Assembly: GCA_947632055.1 (NCBI GenBank)
Contig: CANRNS010000007.1
Span: 1-44,495 of the forward strand
Length of the DNA: 44,495 nt
Reading direction: 5' to 3'
Source of the DNA: an uncultured Akkermansia sp.
Lineage (GTDB): Bacteria; Verrucomicrobiota; Verrucomicrobiia; Verrucomicrobiales; Akkermansiaceae
Shown here: positions 14,654 to 26,000 of the stretch, one piece after another
Layout: every line of letters starts with the position of its first letter
Numbering within the stretch: the first letter of the stretch is position 1
Position numbers and translations under genes: made by a program
The notes under the pieces: generated by a model
What the model was told of the DNA's origin: nothing
The model's input: only the letters and a program-made list of their open reading frames with translations
Database searches by the model: none

Positions 14654-16324
14654 ATGTTGTCGGACAGAACGAAAGCGGGAATCGAGAGGGCACCGCATCG
14701 CAGTTTGATGCGCGCCACGGGAATGACGGATGAGGACATCAAGAAGCCCTTTATCGCTATTTGCAACTCCTTTAACGAAGTGATACCGGGGCACGTGCAC
14801 CTCAACAAGGTGGCGGAACTCATCAAGGACGAAGTACGCAAGGCCGGGGGCACCCCCATTGAGTTCAACCTCATCGGCGTGTGCGACGGGATCGCGATGG
14901 CGCACCAGGGGATGAAGTTTTCCCTCGCCAGCCGCGAACTGATCGCCGACAGCGTTGAAACCATGCTGAGCGCCCACGCATTCGACGCCTGCATCTGCAT
15001 CCCGAACTGCGACAAAATTGTGCCGGGCATGCTGATGGGCGCCATCCGCTGCAACATCCCCACGATCTTCTGCTCCGGCGGGCCCATGGCCGTCGGCAAG
15101 GGACGCAACGGCGAAGACCTGGACCTCAACAGCGTGTTTGAAGCCGTAGCGGCCTGCACGGCGGGCAAGATTTCCGAGGATGAGCTGCACGATGTGGAGT
15201 GCCACGCCTGCCCGGGCGCCGGATCCTGCTCGGGCATGTTCACGGCGAACTCCATGAACTGCCTGTGCGAGGTCATCGGCATGGCTCTGCCGGGCAACGG
15301 CACCATCGGCGCTACGAGCGAGGAGCGCAAGGAACTTTGGCGCGCCGCCGCCCGCCGGGCGGTCGAAATGGCCCGACAAGGCGGTCCGCTGCCCCGCGAT
15401 CTCGTCACCATGGAGAGCATCGACAACGCATTCACCTGCGACATGGCCATGGGCGGCTCCAGCAACACCGTGCTGCACACCCTCGCCTTCGCCCACGAAG
15501 CGGGTCTGAACTATGACCTGCGCCGCATTGATGAAATTTCCAAACGCACGCCCAACATCTGCAAAGTGGCTCCCAGCTCCCGCTACCACATGCACGACGT
15601 GCTGCGCGCGGGCGGCATCATGACCATTCTAGCGGAAATCAACAAGATCCCCGGCGCGCTGCACACACAAGCGCTCACGGTGTCGGGCAAGACGATCGGG
15701 CAGCAGATCGAGGGACTTTCCACGCAGGACCCGGCCGTCATCCGTCCGGTGGAGAACGCCTATTCCAAGGACGGCGGACTGGCCGTGCTCTTCGGCAATT
15801 TAGCGGAGCAAGGCGCCATCGTAAAGAAGGCCGGCGTGTTGCCGGAAATGCTTGTGCACCGGGGTCCGGCGGTTATTTTCGAGAGCCAGGAGGAAGCTTG
15901 CGCCGGCATTTTGGCCGACAAAGTGAAGCCCGGCGATGTCGTCGTCATCCGCAACGAGGGTCCTAAAGGCGGACCCGGCATGCAGGAGATGCTCGCTCCC
16001 ACCAGCTACATCATGGGCAAAGGCCTCGGCAACTCCGTCGCCCTCATCACCGACGGACGCTTCTCCGGCGCCACGCACGGCGCCTGCATCGGCCACGTCT
16101 CCCCGGAAGCGGCGGAGGGCGGTCTCATCGGCCTGCTGAAGGACGGCGACATTATCTCGCTCGACATCCCCGCGCGCACGCTCAACGCCGAGCTCAGCGA
16201 GCAAGAGATTGCCGAACGTCGCAAGAACTGGAAACCGACCATGCAGGACATTCCCAGTCGCTGGCTGAAACGCTACCGCAAACTCGCCATGAATGCCAGC
16301 AAGGGCGCTGTGCTGGAAGACTGA
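14654..16324 (+). CDS. ilvD: Dihydroxy-acid dehydratase
   Basis: IlvD dehydrates 2,3-dihydroxy-isovalerate and 2,3-dihydroxy-3-methylvalerate to the keto acids that become valine and isoleucine. The family signatures are present: [17 protein letters not shown] (Cys37), [14 protein letters not shown] (Cys119 with the adjacent Asp-Lys, the metal-bound carbamylated lysine site) and [20 protein letters not shown] (Cys192). These three Cys are expected to hold the Fe-S cluster. [11 protein letters not shown] and [12 protein letters not shown] near the C-terminus complete the active site. The 556-residue length is normal. It is followed after 13 nt by an MFS transporter gene. Confidence 0.96.
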   Translation: MLSDRTKAGIERAPHRSLMRATGMTDEDIKKPFIAICNSFNEVIPGHVHLNKVAELIKDEVRKAGGTPIEFNLIGVCDGIAMAHQGMKFSLASRELIADSVETMLSAHAFDACICIPNCDKIVPGMLMGAIRCNIPTIFCSGGPMAVGKGRNGEDLDLNSVFEAVAACTAGKISEDELHDVECHACPGAGSCSGMFTANSMNCLCEVIGMALPGNGTIGATSEERKELWRAAARRAVEMARQGGPLPRDLVTMESIDNAFTCDMAMGGSSNTVLHTLAFAHEAGLNYDLRRIDEISKRTPNICKVAPSSRYHMHDVLRAGGIMTILAEINKIPGALHTQALTVSGKTIGQQIEGLSTQDPAVIRPVENAYSKDGGLAVLFGNLAEQGAIVKKAGVLPEMLVHRGPAVIFESQEEACAGILADKVKPGDVVVIRNEGPKGGPGMQEMLAPTSYIMGKGLGNSVALITDGRFSGATHGACIGHVSPEAAEGGLIGLLKDGDIISLDIPARTLNAELSEQEIAERRKNWKPTMQDIPSRWLKRYRKLAMNASKGAVLED

Positions 16325-16337
16325 AATTGAAAGAGCC

Positions 16338-17828
16338 ATGAGTGAGACGACAGAAACGGCCACGGAAAGTCGCAACCCGCTGGTGCGGTATTTTTCGGAG
16401 TTCGGCGTGCTGAAGGAATGCGGCGTCAACTTTTGGTTGACGAACTTTATCCAATTTTTCGATGGGTTGTCGTACTTCACCCTCATCATCGTCTTTGCTC
16501 TTTTTCTGAAAGACTACTGCGGCTTTCGGGATGCGGACGCGCCGTTTTGGGTGGGCATGTACACGCTCTTCCTCTCCCTGTTCGTGTTCGCCGTCGGCAC
16601 CATCTGCGATATCATCGGTCTGAAGCGCACGTATCTGGTTGGCTTCAGCATGCTCATCCTCGGTCGTCTCATCCTGGGGCTCGGCTCGGACTTTGGCATG
16701 AGCCTGCTCGACCTCTCGCAGGATCATTCGCGCTACATCGTCATCGGCGGCATTGCTATCATGAGTTTCGGCTCGGCCTTCATGAGCCCGTGCATCTCCA
16801 CCTCCATCCGCCGCTTCACCACCCTGCGCGCACGCCCCACCGGGTTCAACTTCTACTACCTCTTCATGAACATTGGAGCGCTCTTGGCGGGCGTGGCCAT
16901 TGTGGACCCGATCCGCAGGTGGTTTCCCGGTCCTGACGGGCTGCAGATGGTGGTCAACTTCGGCACCTGCTGCGAGGTCATCGCCTTCATCTTCACGCGC
17001 TTCGTCAACGAAAACTTTTACGCCGTCCCGGAGGAAAAGATCGCCACGTCCAAGGCGTCCTCGCGCCGTCCTTTGCAGCTCATCGGCGAAGTCATCCGCG
17101 AGCGTCCCTTCCAGAAACTGCTCATCTTCCTGGTGCTCACGCTGGGGGTGCGCCTCGTGTTCACCTTGCAGTTTATGATCATGCCGCAGTACTACACGCG
17201 CACCATCGGCGACGACTTCCAGCTCGGCTTCATGAACTCGCTCAACCCCTTCATCATCATCACCGGTCTCATTGTCATCATCCCGGTGCTCAAGTACTTC
17301 TCCACGGTGAAGCTCATGATCTGGGGCATGTCCATCTCGGCGCTCTCGCTCATCCTCATGGCCATTCCGCCGGAGTGCTACTTCATCTTCCCGGGGATCG
17401 ACACGGTCAGCCAGGCCTACTTTGTCGCCATCTTCCTGCAAATTGTCATCTTTGCTTTCGGCGAATTACTCTTTTCCCCGCGCTTCACCGAGTACGTCGC
17501 GCGAGTAGCGCCCAAGGACAAAGTGGCCTCCTACATGTCGCTGGCGGGACTCCCCATGTTCATCGCCAAACCAGTAAACGGCGTGGTGGGCGGCCTGCTC
17601 GTTTCCTACATGTGCTACGATGGCATTGCGGCCAAAATCGACACTGGTCACATCAGCTTTTGGAACTCCCCGGAGTTCATGTGGACGATCTACCTGGTCA
17701 TGGCAGTGATTTCCCCGCTGGCGATCATCCTGACCAAAGGAATGTTTGTCTCCGACCATCCGGAAGATGACGCACCCGATGAAGAGGAAGAGCGCAAGGA
17801 ACTCGCCACCCGCGAAGTCGAAGCATAA
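16338..17828 (+). CDS. Major facilitator superfamily transporter
   Basis: This inner-membrane protein of about 496 residues has around 12 predicted helices. It has the MFS loop 2-3 type motif (DIIGLKRTYLVGFSMLILGRLILGLG) and the pattern FNFYYLFMNIGALLAGV, which recalls the NxxY...MNIG region of proton-dependent oligopeptide transporters. A peptide or small-metabolite proton symporter is therefore the best guess; the substrate is not known. The frame is open back to 16293 inside ilvD; the ATG at 16338 avoids the overlap and has a weak GAAAGAG ahead of it. The C-terminal tail is acidic (DDAPDEEEER). It lies between ilvD and an ankyrin gene in one apparent operon. Confidence 0.8.
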   Translation: MSETTETATESRNPLVRYFSEFGVLKECGVNFWLTNFIQFFDGLSYFTLIIVFALFLKDYCGFRDADAPFWVGMYTLFLSLFVFAVGTICDIIGLKRTYLVGFSMLILGRLILGLGSDFGMSLLDLSQDHSRYIVIGGIAIMSFGSAFMSPCISTSIRRFTTLRARPTGFNFYYLFMNIGALLAGVAIVDPIRRWFPGPDGLQMVVNFGTCCEVIAFIFTRFVNENFYAVPEEKIATSKASSRRPLQLIGEVIRERPFQKLLIFLVLTLGVRLVFTLQFMIMPQYYTRTIGDDFQLGFMNSLNPFIIITGLIVIIPVLKYFSTVKLMIWGMSISALSLILMAIPPECYFIFPGIDTVSQAYFVAIFLQIVIFAFGELLFSPRFTEYVARVAPKDKVASYMSLAGLPMFIAKPVNGVVGGLLVSYMCYDGIAAKIDTGHISFWNSPEFMWTIYLVMAVISPLAIILTKGMFVSDHPEDDAPDEEEERKELATREVEA

Positions 17829-17843
17829 CCCCCATCCCCCGCT

Positions 17844-18599
17844 ATGAATACCGAAAATCAAGCTGAAAAACGCTCCATCCACTGGGGCCCCATCGTGCAG
17901 GACATGCTCATCCTGATGGCTGTCATGGGCGTGCTCGGCTACCTGAGCAGCAAGGTCATGGAAATTTTTGAAGCTAAAACGCTGACCGATTCTCTCGTCT
18001 CGCTGATCCGAAAAGAAGACGTCAAAAACGGACGCGACCTGCCTTTTACCCGCGAACTGAAAAACGGCGTCAAAAAATACTCGGACTTTATCAACACCCG
18101 CGATAACACCGGACGCACCCCTCTCATGTGGACCGTGTACGTCAACTACAATGACCCCGCCGAAGCTCAGAAAAAAGACCTGAAACGCCTCTTCTACCTC
18201 AATGCATTGCTGGAAACACCGGGCATACGTTGCAATGAGCGTGACAACGATGGCTTCAGCGCTCTGCACTGGGCGGCGTGGAGCGGGCTGTCTGCCTGCG
18301 CCGAGCGCCTGGTTCAGGCAGGATTCGACATCAATGCCACCGAAAACTCCGGCTACACGCCGCTCATGCTCGCTGCCATGCGCGGCAATGTACAAACCGT
18401 GCAAAAGCTCTTGCAGCTGGGGGCGGATGCTTCCCGTACGCGAGCCAACGGCGACACTGCGGCGAGCTTGGCCGCCACCCGCGCCGAGGCTTACCACAAA
18501 CGCGACTCCTTTGTCTACCGCCTGCTCTATTCCAAGCACAGGGATGCGGACTATTCCCGGGTGCGCAAGCTGCTGCCGACCCCGGGGCAACCGCATTAA
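17844..18599 (+). CDS. Membrane-anchored ankyrin-repeat protein
   Basis: This 251-residue protein has a single N-terminal membrane segment (about residues 18-36, MLILMAVMGVLGYLSSKVM). A linker and three to four ankyrin repeats follow: DNTGRTPLMWTVYVN, DNDGFSALHWAAWSGLSACAERLVQAGFDIN, ENSGYTPLMLAAMRGNVQTVQKLLQLGADAS and ANGDTAASLAATRAEA. Ankyrin repeats bind proteins. The anchor lacks a signal cleavage site, and positive-inside reasoning does not settle the side of the membrane. It is 15 nt after the transporter, so it may act on or regulate that transporter; this is only inferred from position. Confidence 0.82.
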   Translation: MNTENQAEKRSIHWGPIVQDMLILMAVMGVLGYLSSKVMEIFEAKTLTDSLVSLIRKEDVKNGRDLPFTRELKNGVKKYSDFINTRDNTGRTPLMWTVYVNYNDPAEAQKKDLKRLFYLNALLETPGIRCNERDNDGFSALHWAAWSGLSACAERLVQAGFDINATENSGYTPLMLAAMRGNVQTVQKLLQLGADASRTRANGDTAASLAATRAEAYHKRDSFVYRLLYSKHRDADYSRVRKLLPTPGQPH

Positions 18600-18720
18600 G
18601 AATTCGGTTGACAATTTATTGATAGTGTACGTGTTGCGCAGGTTTTAAGAAGTAAGCGAAGCTCGAGCGACCTGAGAATTTTTCCTCGACTTTTCCCTTT
18701 CAGACCGGCGCGGTTGCCCC

Positions 18721-19917
18721 TCAGAGCACATCTCCCCACTCCGGGAGAGGCTGGGGCTGCGAGAGTGCGCAAATATTGTTCACCATGCGTTCCCACTCTT
18801 GATGTCCCTGCAAAATTTCAATGCGAATACGCAGGAAAAAGATGGGGACATCCATCTCCTCCGGTTTCAAGAAACGCACGGCATCTTTTTCCGTTGTCAC
18901 GATGAAATCGATGGCGCGGTTGGCGCAACGCTGCACAAAGGCATCCATTTCCGCTTGGTCAAACCAATGGTGATCCGGGTAACGGCGGCGTATCTCAATA
19001 TGAGCGCCCTGTTGCTCCACGAGCGTTTCAAAGCTTTCCGGGCGGGCAATGCCGCTCAGGCAAGCCACATATTTGCCTTGAAGCATCGAGAGAGGCATCT
19101 TCTCGCCGGTAAACACATTCTGCAAGTAATCCGGCGTATGATTGGTCACGATGATGTCGGCCACCTTGTTGTAGTGGCGAATCGTGGCAATGAGTTCTTC
19201 CTGAGGCTTGCCCTCGCTCTTGGTCAGGATGATGTAATCGGCCCGTGCCAGCGAGGCGCGCGGCTCGCGCATCGTCCCGCGCGGCAGCAGCGCTCCCGTG
19301 CCAAACGGAAACCCGCAGTCCACCAGCACCACATCCAGCTCGTGACGCAATTTGAGATACTGCATACCGTCATCCAGTATCAGCGTGTTGCACCCCAACT
19401 GCTCGATGGCAAAAAGACCGGATTTCACGCGGTCCTTACCCACTAACACCGCCACGCCGTTCAAATTTCGAGCCAACATGTAGGGCTCGTCACCTGCGTA
19501 AAGCGGAGAGAGATAGAGGGAAGTCCCGTCACTGGCTATCTTGGGCGTATTTTTCACGCGGCGTCCCTGCGCATTCGTCCACACCTGCGGCTTGGGAAGA
19601 TCGGCGCTCTTGTAACCGCGTGTCAGAATCGCGCATTTACGTCCGCGAGCCGCCAGGGTTCCCGCCAGCAACTCGACCACCGGGGTCTTGCCGGTACCGC
19701 CCGCCGTGATGTTCCCCACGCTCACCACCAGCGTCCCCAGGTAATGCACCGTGCGCAAGCGCCGCCGAAACAAAAAAAGTCGCACCTTGACAATCACATA
19801 GAAAAACCAACTCATCACCCGCAGCGCGCAACGCATCGCCCACGCCCGAAATCCATGCGCCCGGTTAAAAATCACATCCGTCCCCCACTCCTCCAGCTCA
19901 TCCATGCGCGACTTCAT
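18721..19917 (-). CDS. lpxK: Tetraacyldisaccharide 4'-kinase (lipid A)
   Basis: LpxK phosphorylates the 4' position of the lipid A disaccharide precursor at the inner-membrane face. Present are a hydrophobic, basic N-terminal segment ([19 protein letters not shown]), the P-loop region [42 protein letters not shown] and [32 protein letters not shown] follows. The frame is open to 19983 across the promoter. I chose ATG 19917, exactly 6 nt after the -10 box, which predicts a leaderless mRNA; ATG 19905 is the alternative. At 398 residues it is longer than E. coli LpxK (328). It implies an outer membrane with lipid A. Confidence 0.92.
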   Translation of the reverse strand: MKSRMDELEEWGTDVIFNRAHGFRAWAMRCALRVMSWFFYVIVKVRLFLFRRRLRTVHYLGTLVVSVGNITAGGTGKTPVVELLAGTLAARGRKCAILTRGYKSADLPKPQVWTNAQGRRVKNTPKIASDGTSLYLSPLYAGDEPYMLARNLNGVAVLVGKDRVKSGLFAIEQLGCNTLILDDGMQYLKLRHELDVVLVDCGFPFGTGALLPRGTMREPRASLARADYIILTKSEGKPQEELIATIRHYNKVADIIVTNHTPDYLQNVFTGEKMPLSMLQGKYVACLSGIARPESFETLVEQQGAHIEIRRRYPDHHWFDQAEMDAFVQRCANRAIDFIVTTEKDAVRFLKPEEMDVPIFFLRIRIEILQGHQEWERMVNNICALSQPQPLPEWGDVL

Positions 19918-19923
19918 GGCCTC

Positions 19924-19953
19924 ATGATACCGCATCGCCCCGCAAATTGTCAA
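19924..19953 (-). promoter_or_regulatory. Promoter of lpxK, leaderless type
   Basis: On the minus strand TTGACA (19948-19953), 18 nt, TATCAT (19924-19929), then 6 nt to the start codon. Nearly identical to the mutarotase promoter at 11531-11560, including GGGTAAAC before the -35 box and the 18-nt spacer apart from two or three bases. Confidence 0.72.
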
Positions 19954-20083
19954 GTTTACCCCAAGGCAATCGCATGGGAACATGCAGCCGCTATGGACAA
20001 CGCAATGACGCCCGCCAGCCCCGTGCAGGGGTCTGCGCTGCGGGCAGGGAGTGCGGATTGCCTTGCGATTCGCGCTCGTTTCG

Positions 20084-23000
20084 TCAGAAATCGATCTTGT
20101 AGCCTGCGCTCGCGTTCACGCTCGTCCAGCCGCGACGGTACTCGATCGAGGCGTCCATGAAGATGCTGCCCCTGCCGTTCCCCAACGGGATAGTCAACCC
20201 GGCTCCCGCTTCGATGCCCACGGCTCCCACCTCCGCGCTCTCCACTTCCGCTACCTTCTTTGTGCCTACAAACCCATTCCTCGCCGTCCCCGAACGATCC
20301 CCGACCTCTGTCTTGAGCAACAGACGCGCCTCGAAGATCGAGGACCGGTTGAAGGTCCTTTCTCCCACGATGCTCTGCAAGCGCGCTCCCACGCCGAAGG
20401 TGAGGATATTCTGCTCGATGTCATCCACTCTCAGGGCGGCGTCGCTTCCCGTTTCCGTGTACCCCTTGATGCCCACGTGCCGGAACTCCACATTCGCGAC
20501 CGGCTGCAGCGCCACGGTTCCCTCGGCGTTCATCAGCTTGGTGTAGCCTACCTCATACAGCGCGCCCAAGGCATAGCCGCTCGTGCTGCCCTGCGTGGCG
20601 TAGCTGCCCGATCCGTAATTCACCGTGCGATTCATCTGCACATCGGCCACGCCTCCCGTAATCGCCAGCGTGTGCAACCACGCCCCGCTTGCCGTCCTCA
20701 TGAACCCGCTCAGGTACATCGTATCCAGGTTCCCTCGGCCCACGTCGGCCGACTCCGTCTTCAAGTCCCCGTACATCGCCGTTATCGCCAGACCCAGCGT
20801 CGTCTTCTTGCTCACGTCCACGTTCATCCCCAATGAGCCTCCCCAGCTGTTGAGCGTGTAGCCCGAGAAGTACCCGTCGGCTTCCAGCTTGTGGTAGCCT
20901 CCCTCGCCGCTGATCCACATGTGCATGGGCTCTTCTCCCTGCACCTCCGCCGCGCTCGCGTCCATGGACGTCGTGCGGTTGCGGATGGTCTTGAGCTGGC
21001 GGTGCAGGTCTTCCGAGAACGCCGGTCCCAGGGTCGAGAGCGAGGACCCGGCTATCGCCGCCAGGCTGCGCTCCAATTCGCCCGTTTGTCCGCTGTCCAG
21101 CTTATTGGTCAGGTCCAGGATGATGCGGTCGTAGTCCGAATTCGGGTGGCACAGGGCGTTGATGAACGCCTCCCACTGCTGGATGCTCTTGAGCGAATCC
21201 CACACCATCTGCGCCCCCGCCAGCGGGTTCTTGGTGGACCCCGGCAGCGCGCGCTCAAATTTGTTCTGGGTCGCCTCCCGGGTCTGCACCGTCAGGTAGC
21301 CTTCCTCATCCGTCCCAATACTGCTCACCTCCGAGAGCAGGAAGCCTACCCCGCTCAGCTGCACGTGCCCGCGCAGGGCTTCCGGGGTCATACTGTGGGA
21401 GGTCAGTTTCGTGGTAAAATCACCCCCTTGCGCGCTGGAGCTTTTGAGTACCAGCATCCCCTGCTCACCGAAGCGCAATTCACCCGCCACATTTGCCGTG
21501 TTCTGCGCCCCCGTATCCAGGATCATGCGCCCATTGCCAACGTCGATGTCACCGAATTGGATGGTTTCATCATCCCCGCTACCGGTCTTGGTCAGGTCCA
21601 TTCTGAGTGTGGCGTTGTCGCCCAGTTGGATGTCCACCTTCCCCGTGTCTTCCCCGCTCGCGGTGGTCGTGATGTTGTCGAAGGTAAAGCTCTTGCCGGC
21701 TGCCACGGCAAAAGTGGCGTTCTCAGTTCCGGCAACTCCCAAGGTTCCGGAGAATGTCCCGCTCTCCACGGTCAGGGCGCCACCGGACCCGATCGTAACA
21801 GTACCGGTTCCGTTCAGGGCGGAAAGGGTACTGCCGGTGGTCTCTCCCACATCCAGTACGGTGTCCTTTCCGGCCAGGTTTACCCCTACGCCCGAGATGG
21901 ATGCAGCGTCTCTCAGCGTGAGGCTGGCGCCCTCTTCGTCACCTTCCCCGACTCCGGTCTTCAGGGTAATGGTTCCCGTGCCATCGCCGGTAAAGCTCGT
22001 GCCCTCCAGCTCACTCTGTCCGTTTAACTCGAGTTCGGCTCCCTTGCTCAGGTTGATGTCGCCTTTCTTGACGCCTTCTTCCCCACCTTCTTTGATGGAG
22101 CCTGTCACGGTCGTCTTACCACCCTCCAGCAGTAGTCCTCGGGCATCTTCACCGTTGTTCTTGTCAGGGTCCTCAGTCCCGTAAGCGAAGACGAGACCCT
22201 TCATGCGGTTGTCTGCGCCGCGCAGTTTGAGCGCGCCCTCAGTGATGGTCGTTGTGCCATCTGTCAGCCTGTAATCGCCTCCCACAGTCAGCGTGCCCTT
22301 GCCCACTTTCGTGATGTCGACTCCGGCCTCACCCGTGATTGACCCCAGGAAGGTGGTGTGCTGTCCATGCACCGTGCTGCCCTCCGGCTTCGGCAGGTCG
22401 CTTTCGGGGCGCCTCGAGTCGTAGATGTCCTCCGCGAGCGTATTGTCCAAGGACACGTTCAAACGGTTCCCCGTACCGCTCGTGTCCGTGATGGACAGCG
22501 CCGTACCCTCCGCGCCCAAGAGATTATGCACGACTGTATTCTTGGGGTCGGCTACCCCTCCGTTGCCGGCCCAATTCAAGGTCAGCGTCTGCCCATCCAG
22601 CAGCACGGTCGCTTTCTTCCCGCTTAACTGATCGGCTCGATCCGAGGTTGCCCCGTCACCGCCGTCCCCTCCCATCACAATGTAGAGGTCTTCCGCAGTG
22701 CCGCTCAATCGGACGTACACACCGCCATCGCCTCCTTCCTCGTACGTCACTCCCTTCACGGTGCCGAACAAGAAATGATTCCACCAATCTTTGGCTTGTT
22801 CGCCTTGTTGCTCCTCCGACCACTCCCAATTTGTGTTGTCCGCCAGATGCAGCCAAATTTCTTTCGTCTTATTCGGATCGCCCGTCGCAAAAGCCTTGAA
22901 GATATCAACATCGAACTCGAAGTTGACGTTCTCATTGCTGCTTGTGTCCAAGGTGAACCCGGCACCGGAGCCTTGAATCAGGGCATTTTTGGCGCTCCCT

Positions 23001-26000
23001 GCGTCTTCTCCCCAGTTGCTGCTCGTAAAGTGCAGCGTCAGATTGTGATCGCTATCAGTTGTGTAGCTGCCTGTCACGCCTTTGAGCAGCCCATCCGCAT
23101 TCACGCTGATGCCGGAGAGCTTGTTCGTTACATCCATCCCGCCCATGTCCACAATCCCGCCTGCGTAGTCGTTTTCCGCCCCGCGCGCTGCCCGCCGTGC
23201 CCGCCGCCGGGCATAACTCGCTGGCTGATCGCTCTCCCCCGCTGCCGCCAGGGCGGTGTCCACGTACAGGTTCGCAGAGCCTTTGTTGAATCCATCTGAC
23301 AGCTCCACGTTCGCGAGCACCAAGTCGCCTGAGCCGGCGACCGTACCGCTGTACGAGCTCATGTTCACATTCCCATCCTGACTCCCATCGCCCAACACGA
23401 TGGCTCCCTTGCTTTCATCCACCGTGTCCAGTGTCGTGCCGTTCCCCACCGATCCGGCGATGACGAGGTCGCCAGCGCCGCTGTTCTTCACGGTAAGGTT
23501 GTCTCCCTCAGCTGTTCCCAAATCGCCGGTCAGCGTGACGCCAGAGGTGGACTTCACATCCAGTGTGCTGTTGCCGGACACATCCGCCTGCACGGTGCCG
23601 CTCGCAGCTTCACCCGTCAGGGTGATGCCGCCTCCTGCCTCATCGCCTGCGCTCTCACCGGTGTTGCTTCCTCCGGTGTGCAAGGTGCCCTCGAATTCTG
23701 ACACGTTGCCGGAGAGTTCCACGCTCCCCTCGCCCGCTTTCAGCGTGCCCTTACCCGTCACTTTGCCTCCCATGGCTGCCGCCGTCTTCGCCCCGCTTTC
23801 ATCCTGGGCTTTCAGGGTCAGGGTGCCTTCCGTCACAGTGATGTCTCCGCTGTGTGGCGTACTGCTTCCTTCGTCCTGCCATCTCAGCGTGAAGTCGCCC
23901 TCGCCGGACTTCTCAATGCCCTTGTCGAGAGCGAGCGCTACGCCGCCGCTCAACTCACCATCGTGATCCTCCCAGCTCTTCTCCAAGTCTTCCGCCACAT
24001 TCACTTTCACCTTATCGGAGCTGTTTTCGACGTCCACCTTGCTACTCACGATGTCTCTTTCGTGGCTCTCCCCAGTGAATTTCACCTCGCCTCCATTGAA
24101 TTGCACGGAGGTATTCTCATCGAAGCTGGCTCCCTTCTGCACGTCCAGCGAGCCGCCTTGCTGCAGGTCAACGATCGTTCCTGTTGTGGTCCCGCTTTCA
24201 TCAATCTTATCTTTCAGGTCCGCATCCAAGTCCAGATGGGCGTCCTTGTAATTCCCTTCCTCATTCTGCTGCCCGCCGATGGTCAGTTTGTTCGCGCTCA
24301 GACTGTCCGTCTTGCCGCTTCCTTCTTTCCCGGTGAACTTGAAGTCGCCGGAGTCCACATAGACTTCATCCGCTTTCACCTCACCGGACAACTTCACTTC
24401 ATCCTGCTGCCCTGCCTCTGATTCCGTGTGCTCATTGCTGAAGGTCACTTTGGCGTCCGAACCAGGAGCTTTATTCCCTTCTCCCCAGTTACCATCGGGA
24501 TCGCTGCTCTCAGGATCTGTCGGGGTGGACCACACATTGGCATCCTCTCCCCCTTCCTTGCTCCCCGTCCACACGGTGCCCTCTTCGGCCATAAAGGTCA
24601 GTCGACCGTCTCTGGACAGTCCCGTCACTTGGTTGCGACCATTCGAACTCCTCAGGTCGAACTTGAAGTAGTCTTCCCACCAATCCTCCTCTGTCTGATC
24701 CCCCTTCAGGGCGTCCCACAGACTCGCAAAGCTCTCGGCCTTGAAGAGCTGGTATGTCTCACCCTCATGCTCCTTCGCCCAGGCATCATACCCGTTCAAC
24801 GTGATGGTCAACTGGCCGTGGCCGCCCTCTTCTCCCGGAAGGAAGCTGATGCTGCCGAAGTCCAGATTGCCGGCCTCTCCGGTCATGCTGATGGACAACC
24901 CGCCTCCGGTGGCTCCCACTTCAACGAAGTTCGCTTTCAGCGGACTCGATCCCAACGCCAGCTTGCTCCCCTTCTCCATGTGCAGGCTGCCCAATGTCGC
25001 TCCCTGCCCCAACTTCAGGGTCCCGCCGCCGGTGAGATCGAGGCGACCCACGCTCAGCGCGCCAAAGTCGCTCTCATTTCCTCCCGTGATGCTCAGCGTC
25101 CCGCTGCCGGCGATGGCCCCGCTGCCCTTCAAATCCGTCACGGTCAAGCTGCCGGCCAGATTCAACGCGCCGCCCACATTCAATGCCCCCGCCTTCCCAT
25201 TCTGCCCGCCGTAGGTGAAGTTGCCCGTCACGGTCAAGTCTCCCGCCACGCTCAGCGCGCCGCCGTAGCTGCCTTGTCCTACGGTGAGGGCTCCCTCACT
25301 CGTTACCAAAGCTCCTTGTCCCTCCCCGGGCGTACCGGTCAATTCTGTAATCGTGCTGCCAGCGGCCAAGGTCAGTGTACCAGCCGTCACGTCGGCTCGG
25401 TTCACGGCGGAGACCGTCCGCACGCTCACGTTGCCGCCCGCCAGTTTCAGCGTGCCGGTTCCCGTGTACCCTCCCTCCGCATTCACTGTGACATTCTCTT
25501 TCACGCTCACCGTGGCATGGTTTGTGAAGGTGGAGTTCACTGTCACCGTGACAGAACCCTCCCCTCCCGCCTCCATCACGTACGTGGCGCTGCCGGAGAT
25601 ATTCAGGGTTCTCATCCTTGCGCCATTCACCACGGTCACGCTCACATTGCCGGCTTCGTTGCGTTGCAGGAAAATGTTTTTATTGTTTGCCCACGCCTCT
25701 GTCCCCGCCACGCCCTGCTCGGCGCTCCATTCGCCCTCTTCCGAGGAACCCAGCACGACTTCCGCATCGCTCGCGTTCGCTCCCCAATACATGTTGTTGC
25801 TCCCAACCGCATCGTCCCATGTCAGCAACCCCGTACCATCCAACGCGAGTCCGTTGTAGTAGCTTTCTCCAACTTCTCTTTCTCCCACCGTGAAGGCAAA
25901 GTTGTCCGCCCAGTCCTCCGGCAAACGACTCAGTCCATCGCCCGTGAAGAGCTGGTATTCCCCAGCGCTCCTTCCACCATTTCCTCCCAGCAGCGCCTCC

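Noticed and set aside
18609..18640. TTGACAATTT just after the ankyrin gene, like the lpxK/mutarotase -35 region
   Set aside because: No -10 box at a proper distance and no gene or RNA downstream on that strand before lpxK's 3' end.
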